Under the pieces are notes generated by a model. The model had not been told where the DNA came from. It searched no databases and saw only the letters and a list, made by a program, of their open reading frames with translations. Below, one piece after another: positions 13,763-24,261 of a DNA stretch of 64,000 nt. The DNA comes from Ceratodon purpureus (Eukaryota > Streptophyta > Bryopsida > Pseudoditrichales > Ditrichaceae), in the NCBI GenBank assembly GCA_014871385.1, contig CM026421.1, positions 20,326,865 through 20,390,864 on the forward strand, written 5' to 3'. Position 1 is the stretch's first letter, and every line of letters begins with the position of its first letter. Both the position numbers and the translations under genes were made by a program.

Positions 13763-14388
13763 TTAGTCTAACCGATCTAATGGGGTTACCCATATTTGGC
13801 CCGACGAAATCTTGTTGTACCCAAAGATGGATTTTGTCAGGACATTTCGGAGCCTAACAAGCTCTTGCATAGATAGTTCCTGCAGAGGAGCGTGCAACTC
13901 TCTAGCTGAAAGAGGAGGATGTCTTCTGCAATAAACCCATACTGCTTTCGATTTCACGAAAGCGTTCAAATTCATAATGAAATTCTCGACGACGTCCGAT
14001 TTCCCAAACAGAGGGTGACTGGGATCGATATCAATTAGCGTGTATTCTGTTTACAATCATACAGGCACATAATCAGTGAATGTAATCTGTGGATACAACA
14101 TAGAATTGACTTGCGCCTTATGAAATTAAACTCACCATTTTCAGTGGACTCGACTTGGAATTGCAATGCTTCCCACCGGGCCAGCCGCCAAGCAGCCCAC
14201 TCTGCGGTGGATTCGATAATTGATTTCCACTGGGCAGAGGATGCCCAAATTCGTCTTATTCTGTTCAGACTCTCTCTCACAATCACTGTCCCACAGTCAC
14301 ATTCCCTCCGACGATTGAGAGGAACTCTGAGCTTTGGAAGAAGGACTTTCACAACGACCTCCTCAGGAATCCCATCTATGAATGTCAT
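13763..14388 (-). CDS. Two-exon gene, F-box-like family (tentative), 178 aa
   Basis: Exon 1 is 14388-14136 and exon 2 14046-13763; the phase-1 intron has a GTGAG donor and a CAG acceptor, and the joined frame is 537 nt. The product begins with an amphipathic segment IDGIPEEVVVKVLLPKLR that recalls the first helices of an F-box. A Trp-rich helical region follows (AEWAAWRLARWEA, about residues 60-73), and the C-terminal half ends in TPLDRLD. A second copy of the same family, with the intron at the same place but with a broken first exon, lies at 2485-3117. Conservation in exon 2 shows that the family has been under protein-level selection. Function unknown; the F-box reading is only a resemblance. 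Confidence 0.75.
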
Positions 14389-15170
14389 TGCGTCTATACT
14401 CAGCCTGAACTATTAGAAACTAAAACAACACTTGATAATGACAACTGAAGACGGTTATCTCCATTCTGAGGAGTAATTCAGCCATTCTTTATAGTGTCAT
14501 CTTCAGCTCCGCAGTCCGTACTGTTTTGATGACTTAACCGTTTGCGGTGCAGTATAAATTAGCTTACCAGATAGTTTTCAAATCGCTCAACCGAATTCTG
14601 TGATACTGGCAAGTATTAATCTTGTGATGACGGCTGAACTGCAGGTCATTGATCGCATACATTAATACTCTTGTGGACGTTGCCGATTGTTGGATAACTA
14701 GATTATTAAATGGAATTCATGGACATCCATGCTTATCTTTCTGGATTTTTACATTTAGGTCGGCTCAGATTTGGACCTCAGCGTCTGTTAATATTATACA
14801 CATCAAGTGTTGTAACATTTTAAATAATTTTAGCATTTTGTTGCAGGATGAGGATTCAGGTGGTTTTCAGATTTAGTATTCAGAAGCGCGGCGTCTAATG
14901 TCGTCACGGTAGTGCAGTCGACTGAGGTTCTTCACAATGAATGAAAATCGTGTTCTATTTAGGAAAGCACTCCAACCGAAAGGGTTGCCATCGCGAGGAA
15001 GAGTCGACAGTGCATGCAGAATTAGCGAACCTGAATCAGTACAACCTAGTGTCCAAAATGAAGCATTGTATAATAATCTTTATTGCGACCATAACATCAC
15101 AGAGATACAATAGAAACATCCCGACCCTGGGGGTAACCTCTCTTGTACTTAACTTTATAATGTCTATCCG
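14389..15170. other. Spacer, nothing recognised
   Basis: No supported gene or repeat. A plus-strand ORF beginning at 14941 runs into the next gene but is mostly antisense to it. Confidence 0.4.
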
Positions 15171-15692
15171 CTATTTGTCCTCTTCCCTAGGATACGCATA
15201 TCTAACAGTTCGTCCCGGGGTGCCATCGCCAGCGGGAAAATATGACATGACCTGTTTACGCCGGCCTTCTACTCTGGTTGCCTCCAAGGCCGGAGCAGGT
15301 AGTCGACTTGCCTCGGGACGTGTTAGATCTCTTACTATTGTGTCATGCAAGGTAAGCATGAGCTGCGCGCGGGATGGTGTGTACAACCGATCGGAAACCT
15401 TGCTCTCAGTCAGCAGAGGATCGTGGATTCTCGGGTCTTCGTTAGGGGTCAATTCACGAGGACTTTGTGGCGGTGTGTGGAAGACCTCATCTTTGGTATC
15501 CATGAAGGACTGCCTCTCCGCCTCTACCTCCTCAATAACCATCGACCGCTTTAGTGTCTGCCACACGCCGTTGCTCACTCGGTGGTACCTACGATCTTCT
15601 TCGCTCGAACTAACGTTGCTTTTCAACCCATGATCCTTCAGCTGTTCACGACCTACTTTACTGCAATGACCTGAAGACGACTTCTGCGACAT
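15171..15692 (-). CDS. Unrecognised charged protein, 173 aa
   Basis: Open frame from ATG at 15692 (MSQKSSSG) to a stop at 15171. The product is rich in Glu, Asp, Arg and Ser, nearly without Cys, with a Pro-rich stretch HTPPQSPREL near residue 78 that has proline-directed phosphosite patterns. No domain recognised. I prefer this strand over the 230-codon ORF on the other strand, whose Ser/Leu/Arg-rich composition is typical of antisense reading. It lies between the F-box-like gene and the RING gene, all on the minus strand. Confidence 0.45.
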   Translation of the reverse strand: MSQKSSSGHCSKVGREQLKDHGLKSNVSSSEEDRRYHRVSNGVWQTLKRSMVIEEVEAERQSFMDTKDEVFHTPPQSPRELTPNEDPRIHDPLLTESKVSDRLYTPSRAQLMLTLHDTIVRDLTRPEASRLPAPALEATRVEGRRKQVMSYFPAGDGTPGRTVRYAYPREEDK

Positions 15693-17152
15693 TCTCGCAG
15701 TGTCAAAAAATTCTAGCAACTGCGGCCGATAATTAGAGCGGACAGTCTATAACCAACGTTTAAGGGCAACATGAGCGATACAGCCAGCTGGAGAGTCACT
15801 GTGTTGGTGGTGCCTTTGTCGGTTTCTCATGTGCAACCAGTGCAAGTCGGCTCTGTCACCGAACTGCATGAATATCTTAACAGGTGTGTGATCGATTATT
15901 GTGCATGTCAGGGAATCGCTGCACTGGTTTCTAACTCGCAGAGATTAGGTGTAGCACATGCAAAATTCTAGATATCTTAGAACAAAGAATCATTCCAGAA
16001 GATAATGTCTCCAGAGATCATCATCTTATCTTTGTAATAGCAAGTAAATGTTAATCAAAACTTGGACCCCGGAGAGCACTGAAATTACGTAAATACTAGG
16101 ATTTTTAAAGCAAACGAATCAAATAATGACTATATTCTTTAGGGCTCTTTTCTAGGGGGATAGATTCGATCAAGTAATTGTTCATCTCAATTTTATTTTC
16201 AGGGCTATTTTAGTACTTGGCAGTTTCGTCTGATTTTGCAATGACGTGTTGAAAACGAAAAAATGAGGAATGCTGTTTTGGGTCCTGTTTAGAAGGTCGT
16301 TTATGAATGTGCTGTGTTAGCCTTCTTTCCAGAAACTAAACTTATTAAATAGATTCTATGATAAATCATAGGCAAGCGGTAAGCGAAGCAGGCGAACGGG
16401 GCAGATAACAGACTCAGCGAATACAGCAGACCAACCTATCTAACATGGCTTTGAAAAACAACACCCGAATGATGAGCTGAATTGTGCCTAAGGAAATAGA
16501 TTTCTTAATGTAGATTTAAATTGGAAGTACCATTTGGCGCCAGCGCAACTTGACCGCCTATGTGATTCATGAGGCACTTGGTGATACAGATAGTACATGG
16601 CGTGGTCACAGAATTTATTGTTCGACTTCTGATTGTTTCACAGAATTTGATTGCAGGCGTGCTTAGGATAGGACAATATTTCAAGTTTGTTAATCTTCAT
16701 TATACTAGTTGATGAGTACATCTTGGGGTGACCTTCAGATTGTAACGTTCGAGGTTTCTGTAAGTACAATTCCCGATGGTTGAGTCAATATCTCTCCAGA
16801 GATAAGTAAATGGTAATAGAGTTCCATATTGAAGTAGATCTACCACTTGGCGCCAGCGCTACTCGACCGCATATAAAAATACATGCACTTGGATATGGAA
16901 TATGAAATTGACTTGATCCAAAATTAGAATTCGCTTACAAATTTTCTTAGCTAACTAATACATCTGTATACTGATTCGATTTCCCAAAACCGGTACAAAA
17001 ATTACATGCTAGGTCGAAGCATGTCAAGATAATGTTCCAAGGACCTGACAAAATTGGTTTTGCTATTTATAATCTGAACTATATTTCTGATAATCAGTGA
17101 GCATCCACACTACGCATACTCTGCTTAATTCAACTGGACTAATCGTGGAAGT
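15693..17152. other. Spacer with two motif copies in a diverged duplication
   Basis: Near-perfect motifs at 16535-16548 and 16848-16861 sit in similar surroundings: both are preceded by GAAGTA-type sequence, followed by a CGACCGC or TGACCGC box and then by GCACTTGG about 40 bp later. A 313-bp offset joins the two, so this is an old local duplication. No gene seen. Confidence 0.55.
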
Positions 17153-18231
17153 TCAGGGATGAACTCTGCGGCGCTTTGTCAGGGAAGTCGGGGGAGAATC
17201 TGCATTCTCGATTGCATCCCCATCCTGACTCTCTTCTTGAGTCGCTGTGAGATTAAAGTTGCTGCTTGGACTGTCATTGTCTGTTAATACAACCGAACAG
17301 AACGGAGACATCAGAATTTAAAGTAAGATAGCTATATGAATGATTTTAATAAACAACGATTCGCACCATTGCTGGAGCGACCTGACGAAGATGTATCACT
17401 TGAACCATCCGTGCTCGATTCCGACTCAACAAATGAAGGAAAGCCGAAGTTACGCAGCCAGCAAGGTGGGAAACGCTCTCTGCAGGACTGTCGAGAGCAA
17501 TCTGGATAAATTGCGACTCTTATTGCCAGACAAAATAAATGATAAAAATGACCACAGGGGGAGATCTGCACTTCATTGGCAGGAAAGCCGTGGTCGCACA
17601 TTTCGCATCTCCGACCATCATCCGCTGCAGGTACTCTCGGATGGTGTATCCGCCGTGACAGCTTGAGGTGAGTATGCTGGGCGTAGCTATTGAGTGTCTC
17701 CAGCACCAAGTCGTTCTCCGCCTGGAGCTCGTCTAGGACCTCTCGAAGGTACGATGTCTCGCGCTCAGCCTCTAGCAGGAGTGCAAGTAGTGAGTTGAAC
17801 TCATTGAAGCTAGGGTGGTTGCGCAAATTAGTCTCAGCGCGAGAGCGATCCTGTCTGAGCTGAAACATCTTCTCTCGGAGGTCAATCAAATTTGCTCTAG
17901 TCTCACACCGAATCTCCGGGTCGATCGTGGTTGCATCGATACTCTCCGCTTGCGTGATAGCGTCCTTTACAGAGTTAGCACATAGCTCATACCGGCTATG
18001 TACATCACGGAGAATTTCCTCAAGCTCGGCTACCTCACTACAACCTTTTCCTTCCTCTGGAAGGGATGGACTTTCTAGTTTGAACTCCTCCCTCAACATT
18101 CTCTCCCGTACTTCTCCGAGGCTAAGGCTATTGCTCGCTTCATTCGCTAGGCGGCATTTATGTGCCAGAATTGCCGAGACTCTAGACGGGCGCGGACAAG
18201 GACTAACGTTCAGACGAGCTCCACTAGACAT
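17153..18231 (-). CDS. Coiled-coil RING-type zinc finger protein, 330 aa
   Basis: Exon 1 is 18231-17367 and exon 2 17280-17153; donor AATG|GTGCG and acceptor AACAG join in phase 1 to give 993 nt. Without this splice the frame ends soon after the donor, so the splice is inferred from the frame and from the coding look of exon 2. Residues of about 55-210 are heptad-like and charged (coiled coil). A RING-like finger follows at about residues 222-262: CEMC, then CGHFYHLFC, which fits the C-x-H-x2-H-x2-C core of RING-H2, then a less regular CSRQSC. A Ser-rich tail ends in KRRR, a likely nuclear signal. RING fingers usually make E3 ubiquitin ligases; the irregular last Cys pair leaves activity open. 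The start is the first ATG (MSSGARLNV). Motif copies lie 292 bp past the stop and 234 bp before the start. Confidence 0.7.
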
Positions 18232-18676
18232 GGCGAAACGCAAAGAAGGAACCTGAAATCGCGCTAGGTTTCACTCAAAATGTCAAGTGAATAAGAGAGC
18301 TCCACACAGTGTCGTACGCAAACAGCAAGGAGTTTAGTAGATCTGAGATCAGAATACATAACACATTGCTTATATATGCATCGTTGTGTTAAAGAAGACG
18401 TTTGTCGATGTCAGTGCCGGAATTCAAAAACCCTTGAAGCCAAACTGAATGCAGATTGGAGAAGCGGCGCCGGCGCCAATCGCAAGCTCCAAGTAGTTAA
18501 ACCCATTATAGCTTATACGGACATAGTCAGATACATGGTATCTTCTCTGACTGTAAATAATCGCGAGATCCTCTTTGAGGGACTGCTGCATAATGAATCC
18601 CAGCAACGATAACGAGCAACGATATTATTCACCAAACGATAAATAACAATGCCGTTTCGTTCATGTCGATGATTAA

Positions 18677-18690
18677 TGGCGCCGGCGCCA
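18677..18690. promoter_or_regulatory. Palindrome motif, perfect copy (centre CG)
   Basis: TGGCGC-CG-GCGCCA between the RING gene and the transposase gene. Confidence 0.7.
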
Positions 18691-19257
18691 TTCTTGTTTA
18701 AAATTGAGTATATCGAATTTCATTTTTGTTCTATTTGTACCACTTCGTCACACTTTGGAGGAATCTTATTCGTATGCTTAAGTCGTGTATTAAAATATGT
18801 TGAAATTTGCAATATTGTCTTGTCGCAATTTCAAAAGGATGCATTTCCTCTCATGAACACAGTGTGATGTTTATCAAGCCCCATTTCATTATATTACGAG
18901 TTTCTCATTTGCATTTGGTCCTTGGGGTTTACAGTTTGTTCTAAGAATTCACAATATTAGGAATAGAATCGTGCCACCCGTGGGATTGTACACAGTCATT
19001 TGCTATATGTACTAGATTTTCCCAATATTAGGAATAGATTGATCCTATCCGAGTCATAGCACACAGTCATGACGTACTGAGTAAAGGACAGAATAATTCT
19101 CAGATATTGTTAATGATCATCATGAGATATATATGAAAAGGATATGACAATTTTGATAGGGTAAAACATAATATATTTGAACTATAAATACGACCATTTT
19201 CATATCAAATAAAATTAGATTGAGTTGAAATCGCCTATAGTCATTCTGATCCTCAGT

Positions 19258-19271
19258 TGGCGCCCGCGCCA
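19258..19271. promoter_or_regulatory. Palindrome motif, perfect copy (centre CC)
   Basis: TGGCGC-CC-GCGCCA, 40 bp downstream of the transposase stop codon, so probably inside its 3' UTR. Confidence 0.75.
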
Positions 19272-19310
19272 TAACTAAGTTCTGAAGATGTACATGAATG
19301 GACATGTAAT

Positions 19311-22300
19311 CTATCGCGAGTTCCTCCAAGTTCTCATAATATCGTCAACCTCCACCCAACTCAAAGTGGCTTGATGAGGCCTCTCATCATGCAGTGGTAG
19401 TCCGACTACAACATTGTAAACATGGTACATATGTTTACACGTCAGAAAGTATTGACCATTTTTGCTATCAGCCACACTGCTGACAAAAAATGGGCAATTG
19501 CACCCAGGGGTGTCACTGATGGTGACTATATAGCTAACGGGTTTGTTTGTTGTTCGGGATATGGTGTTCAAGCCAAATCGGTAAGAACCTGACGCTGGTT
19601 CCTCATCCAGGAGGCGGACTTGGGCAGTCATCATTAGACCCTCCTTCCTTCGAGACTCGCCTGCATCGGTCAAGGTCCGTCTGTTCACCCTTTTGCCACC
19701 GCGCCGTGGAGGTCTCTTCAAAGGGTCGAGAAGGAAATTCTGAACTGGATTACTCACGCCAGCCTGATATGGATGAGATCTACCACTCTGGGGTACGTCT
19801 GTCTCGACTAGGGTAAAACCCCCGTTCCCAAGCTTAGCAGCTTCTTCCGTTGATAACTTTGTTCCTATCTCAACTGGCCAAATTGTGGGCAGTGCTGGGG
19901 GCTTACCGCCTCGAAGCAGCTGGACATGATCAGTCGCCACACACCCTCGCACAGTGGCCCCACAAAACCAATAAATCTGAAAACTTTTTTTATATCGCTG
20001 CTCCATAGTTCCGTAAAAACTAGGACCTGCATGGCTAGCTTCTGGCCGAGGCTTTATATTGCGCGAACAACTCTCCCATTGTCCATTGCGATAAATCACC
20101 GCTGAACATCTGGGATTTTCATTCGGTAGGCATCTCCGAATAGCCCAGTCCTTGTGATCTGTCTCTTTCTCGAGAACAAGCTGACCAAACTGGAAAGCAG
20201 GTGAGTCGTGCACGCCATGTCTTGGATTAGGATATACAGTTTGATGTGATGACGGGAGCGGTGACCAGGTGTCGTCAATTGGAACCATCGGAGGGGGTGT
20301 AATGTTGTGAAATCCATTGAAAACATCAGGGCTGCCCTGATAACCAGATGTTGGTCCACGAGCTTGGCTTTGGTACGGAGTGGATGGACTGCTGAGTCTT
20401 GTACCAGGAATATTGAATGAGTAATCACTGGCTAGGGCTCGATATTGCTCCGTAGCCCGAAGTGGGATCGATTCTGGAAATCGAAAGGACTCTGACTGTC
20501 CATAGTCATCATCACTTCGAGTGTGAGAGGTCTCTTCAAGCGAACGTTCATTGTTAGTAGACATGTACTGAGTTGGAGACGTAGGAAATCTCGAATGGTA
20601 TGGTTGGGATCGGTTGTGATTCATGGTCATTGGGACCTGTGTTGGCGCCGGCGCCATGACCTCTTCCTGAAACGACTCGAATGCACGGGTTGGCCGATAT
20701 GAATTCGGGTGGTTAGTTGGCGCTGGCGCCATCTCAGAGGCGATGACATTGTCTCTAAGATGCTGATGTGAATCCTGCCGCAGATGACTCCTGTGCGCTT
20801 GAGGCGAGTCGAAAAGATTCCTTTGAAATGTTTGTGGCGCAGATGGAGTCGCAAACGAGAATTCCGCCTGGGTGACCGGACCAGTATTATGATTCGACTC
20901 GACTCCTTCGAATCCTGTATTCCTCCTTCCCTGATCTTCCAAGTTCCGAAATCCTTGAGGTTGATGCCTGAGAGGGGGTCTAATGCTTCTGCTATCTTTA
21001 TCCGGTCTATGTGATCGGGCCATTTTTCGCCTTCCTGGGCGCGACTGGCATCTCACATTCTGGGTACGGTCCAAATCCCCTTCTAATCCTAAACCACGTG
21101 AGTGAAACTGAGTTCCTTCAACAGCTGCCTTAACGGCCATGGCGAAACGCTCTGGTTTATGAGACCTAGCTGCATTGCGCCACATTAATTCCGCCTTTGA
21201 TGGGCCAGTACCTCGCAAGAGTCCCTTTGATGCGGCCAAACAAAACTGTTGTTGTAGTAATGATCTCGTCATGTCCTCTGCACAGACGGTGTACAAATCC
21301 ATTTTAACTTTGAATCCGCTTGTTGATGTTGCCCACATGGAACTATGGACTGCTTCGCAAAGATTTGTGTTAGGTACCAATGCTTCTCGCTCAAGGTCAA
21401 GCTCGAGTTCATTGAGGTGGTGATATGCAAAGAGAGTGCGCCTGGCCATCCACCATGTCATCCAGGCCATCATGTTCCTGAGGTTGTCCTTGTGCACAGC
21501 TCCTGAGTTAGTCCAAAAATCCTCCAATTCAAACGCGATTTCGCGGAACTCCTCGTTTGTTGGAGCTGCAGCCCATCTTTTGCAGAGTTCTACATGGTGG
21601 GTGCGGTACTTCTCATGAACCCACTTGTTTGTATGATCACGAATACTTTGAACAAAATGGAAATAGCAGGTTCGCAGGATTGGGTCATTCGGATTCAGAA
21701 CTGGTTCCTCGTCCCCAACGTTGCCATCTAATCCCTCTGAGTGTCCAAAGACCTTTCTGACTGCGTTATAATTTGCTGGAGCGGCATCAGCCATAAACCC
21801 TCTGAACCTTGGACGAGGCTGACCACTATGAACTACCGTCTCTATCAGTAGCTCCCAAAACTTAACCTGGTTCTCAGTGTTTTCTAGTTTCATCTCACAT
21901 ACTGCAATTGTCAGTAGCCTCCCAAGGTTGTGGTCATATACGTGCGCAGCCATTGTTGTCCACAAATTCACACGTTTGATGTGATCAAACATGATGAAGG
22001 AATCCTTAAGATCCCCCGATTGCATCCTTTTTACAATGGCAACACCACTTCCAATACCCACGGTAGACATCTTGAACACAAATTTAATGCCATTATGAGA
22101 CTGTCCTGGAAAATGGCTATCTTGGATATAGCTATAACGAGAGAATTTCTTCAAGGCAAAAATACAGCGCTCCTGGTCTGACCTGAATTTTGTGACGACG
22201 TATTTGACCCGTCCCTTGTCGTGGTATGGTGGTGCAGTTTCGAGAATCTCATTGAGCTGCGATTCTGTCAAAAGCTGTTGTTCTTCAACGGTGGTCGAGT

Positions 22301-23696
22301 TCATAATCAAATCCAGGAAGTTTCTGTGCGCGCAACGGAACCCGACCCAGCCGGGAGCATCCATGAGCCAAGGATTCAGATCAAGGTACTTCTGAATGGT
22401 GATTGTCATGTTGGCATATGCTTCTCGACTTCTTCCAGGCGGTGATGGATGGGAATGCTTGCCAGTATGCACCACCGCTCGAGTATAGAGGTCAGATTCG
22501 TGGTGAACTACCCAAAGAGTACTTGAACACTGCGAGACACAGGTAGGAGTCCACCGGCAAAACGAGCACCTCCAGTCACCATCGATTGGAAAGTTTCCGG
22601 CTTTAGGCTTGGCCTGGCACCGGCCTTCCCAATAAAGCGTGTTTGGTATCCCATGAAGAGTGAGATGGCCGCACTCTGGACTTCTGCATATGAATGAACC
22701 ACTACAGAACGATTTCCGGACTCGGAGGCCTGCATCTTCTATGAGGTTTGACTTGTAACTATTGGACTTAACCCAAGGATGACCATCAAAAGATATATCT
22801 GTAGAGATTGTATCATCGTCTATCACTGGTGGGAGTTCAAATATACAATTCCCATCATAATCCATTGGAAGATAGTTGCATTTGGTCCTTTGAAAATCAG
22901 CAAACGGCAAGAATGCTAATTCCCCTGTACATCCACGGTTTGCCAAACCCATTAAAAGTGGTAGAATAGATCGACTACCTGGGATTTGAGCGACTTCCTC
23001 CACCTCGTTTGGCGCATTCGGTCTTGGCATGCTTGGGTACGATATGTCCTCCATGACGATGCCCTCAAAGCTGTCAATAATGGGTGTCGGGGCACAGGCA
23101 GCATCGTCAAATGTTTGTCCCACTACATTAATCAGTGGTGATTCGATCCTATGTCCAGTCGATGGTGCGAATCCCTCATCAGCTGGAGCTAATATCGTGT
23201 CTCGAGAAGAATGGCCACCAGGAGTTGGTGTATCGTCAATACGTTCAATTGGATAGTCTTCCAGCCTGTTAGGAGCTTGTGCAACCGTAGATGTACCTGG
23301 TAACACTCTGCGTGGGGACGACATCTGGCTCCTTGTGCTAGTCGTGTCCACAGATGTGTCGTCTAGCTCAATTAGTGGCGTCGGCGTCCTTGCCACTATT
23401 CCAGCAGCACTCAGAGGCCGTGAAGGACCTGGATTTTTCTCACCAAACACAATGAACGATGCACCATCAAGCACTGGCAGATTAAATCGGGACTGGCCTT
23501 CTATCTCCTCTGGCCAATAGTCCCCCCTCACCGCGCCCTGCAAATCTATTCTCTTAACGTGGACTGTGCCCACTTGCAGCCCGAAGGCCAGAACGAGTTC
23601 CAACTCTGGGATCTCGATGTCTGCATCAGATGACGAATATTTCAAATGAGAGAGCTCTCCCGCTAAACGAAAGATCATCTTACTGGAATGCGCCAT
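19311..23696 (-). CDS. MULE-type transposase with GRF and SWIM fingers, 1461 aa
   Basis: One uninterrupted frame from ATG at 23696 (MAHSSKM) to a stop at 19311. Order of parts: an acidic N-terminal region; a Cys/His-rich DNA-binding-like region at about residues 335-430 (WRCSFCRW and HTGKHSH, FLYWCH/WRKY-like); a DDE core with D near 570 (FIMFDHIKRV), D near 636 (MADAAPANYNAV) followed by CYFHFVQS, and E near 780 (NLCEAVHSSM); a long disordered linker; a GRF-like finger near 1190-1240 (CSAVIYRNGQWESC); and a SWIM finger near 1398-1420 (CNCPFF, then CKH). This is the Mutator superfamily plan, where such proteins cut and join transposon ends. Two perfect palindromes fall inside the linker and read as MAPAP. 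No terminal inverted repeats were found by eye, so it may be an autonomous element, part of a larger one, or a domesticated gene. It looks intact. Confidence 0.85.
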   Translation of the reverse strand: MAHSSKMIFRLAGELSHLKYSSSDADIEIPELELVLAFGLQVGTVHVKRIDLQGAVRGDYWPEEIEGQSRFNLPVLDGASFIVFGEKNPGPSRPLSAAGIVARTPTPLIELDDTSVDTTSTRSQMSSPRRVLPGTSTVAQAPNRLEDYPIERIDDTPTPGGHSSRDTILAPADEGFAPSTGHRIESPLINVVGQTFDDAACAPTPIIDSFEGIVMEDISYPSMPRPNAPNEVEEVAQIPGSRSILPLLMGLANRGCTGELAFLPFADFQRTKCNYLPMDYDGNCIFELPPVIDDDTISTDISFDGHPWVKSNSYKSNLIEDAGLRVRKSFCSGSFICRSPECGHLTLHGIPNTLYWEGRCQAKPKAGNFPIDGDWRCSFCRWTPTCVSQCSSTLWVVHHESDLYTRAVVHTGKHSHPSPPGRSREAYANMTITIQKYLDLNPWLMDAPGWVGFRCAHRNFLDLIMNSTTVEEQQLLTESQLNEILETAPPYHDKGRVKYVVTKFRSDQERCIFALKKFSRYSYIQDSHFPGQSHNGIKFVFKMSTVGIGSGVAIVKRMQSGDLKDSFIMFDHIKRVNLWTTMAAHVYDHNLGRLLTIAVCEMKLENTENQVKFWELLIETVVHSGQPRPRFRGFMADAAPANYNAVRKVFGHSEGLDGNVGDEEPVLNPNDPILRTCYFHFVQSIRDHTNKWVHEKYRTHHVELCKRWAAAPTNEEFREIAFELEDFWTNSGAVHKDNLRNMMAWMTWWMARRTLFAYHHLNELELDLEREALVPNTNLCEAVHSSMWATSTSGFKVKMDLYTVCAEDMTRSLLQQQFCLAASKGLLRGTGPSKAELMWRNAARSHKPERFAMAVKAAVEGTQFHSRGLGLEGDLDRTQNVRCQSRPGRRKMARSHRPDKDSRSIRPPLRHQPQGFRNLEDQGRRNTGFEGVESNHNTGPVTQAEFSFATPSAPQTFQRNLFDSPQAHRSHLRQDSHQHLRDNVIASEMAPAPTNHPNSYRPTRAFESFQEEVMAPAPTQVPMTMNHNRSQPYHSRFPTSPTQYMSTNNERSLEETSHTRSDDDYGQSESFRFPESIPLRATEQYRALASDYSFNIPGTRLSSPSTPYQSQARGPTSGYQGSPDVFNGFHNITPPPMVPIDDTWSPLPSSHQTVYPNPRHGVHDSPAFQFGQLVLEKETDHKDWAIRRCLPNENPRCSAVIYRNGQWESCSRNIKPRPEASHAGPSFYGTMEQRYKKSFQIYWFCGATVRGCVATDHVQLLRGGKPPALPTIWPVEIGTKLSTEEAAKLGNGGFTLVETDVPQSGRSHPYQAGVSNPVQNFLLDPLKRPPRRGGKRVNRRTLTDAGESRRKEGLMMTAQVRLLDEEPASGSYRFGLNTISRTTNKPVSYIVTISDTPGCNCPFFVSSVADSKNGQYFLTCKHMYHVYNVVVGLPLHDERPHQATLSWVEVDDIMRTWRNSR
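20643..20656. promoter_or_regulatory. Palindrome motif inside coding sequence (centre CG)
   Basis: TGGCGC-CG-GCGCCA within the disordered linker of the transposase, read as MAPAP on the minus strand. Confidence 0.7.
20718..20731. promoter_or_regulatory. Palindrome motif inside coding sequence (centre TG)
   Basis: TGGCGC-TG-GCGCCA, 75 bp from the previous copy and in the same reading frame, so the protein shows MAPAPT twice. Confidence 0.7.
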
Positions 23697-24261
23697 CTCA
23701 AAGCTACAGACTTCCAATTGCCGAGCAACTTGTTCCAATGGCAGTGGGCAGACCTCGATCTATTCACTCTGAGTAACACAACAGCTGTAAGTTGTAATTG
23801 ACATGATTCATTTCTGTTCAATCTTCTTTATAAAATCTAAATCGAGTCCGTTGGAATGGTTACAACGGGATCATTCACTTTTATTGCGGTGAATCAGTAA
23901 AGTGCTAATCAAACGGTCGATTACTTACGAATTAATCCATAGCCGTCAAAAGGAAGTAGACAATTTATGTATCAGCTGTAATACCTCAACAGTATTATTT
24001 AGCCGGCACCTATTCGTGCTCCAAAAGCGGATCTGAGTCATCGGCGGATGAGAAATGTGTTCCCAACGGATCTCTGTGGCGCCGATGGGACGTGAGGACA
24101 ATTCCAAATCTCGTATAAATAGAAGCTCTCCAGTTGACCATATCCTCACAGCGCCTTTACCTCTCTCTCGTGCCCTTCTGCTGCGTGTCATCCTCGTGTT
24201 CCATTATTAGTAGGCCACCAATATCTCGTGGACTTCCTCATAAGTTAGTTCAGTGGTCAAG
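23697..24261. promoter_or_regulatory. Divergent intergenic region between transposase and ParB/MTase genes
   Basis: This 565-bp space separates the starts of two divergent genes and should hold both promoters. On the minus strand a TATA-like TTTATAAAG-type sequence lies near 23828-23838, about 135 bp before the transposase ATG. The frame upstream of that ATG stays open to 23738 but has only a TTG start. No motif copy is present. Confidence 0.4.

Larger units (their letters stand above)
18232..19310. other. Spacer with three motif copies and a 71-bp tandem repeat
   Basis: Palindromes at 18465-18478 (one mismatch), 18677-18690 and 19258-19271 (both perfect). The sequence AATATTAGGAATAGA recurs at 18953 and 19024, followed in both by CACAGTCAT, marking a diverged tandem repeat of about 71 bp. 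No gene. Confidence 0.6.

Noticed and set aside
14941-15633. 230-codon plus-strand ORF
   Set aside because: Mostly antisense to the charged minus-strand ORF at 15171-15692; Ser/Leu/Arg-rich composition typical of antisense frames.
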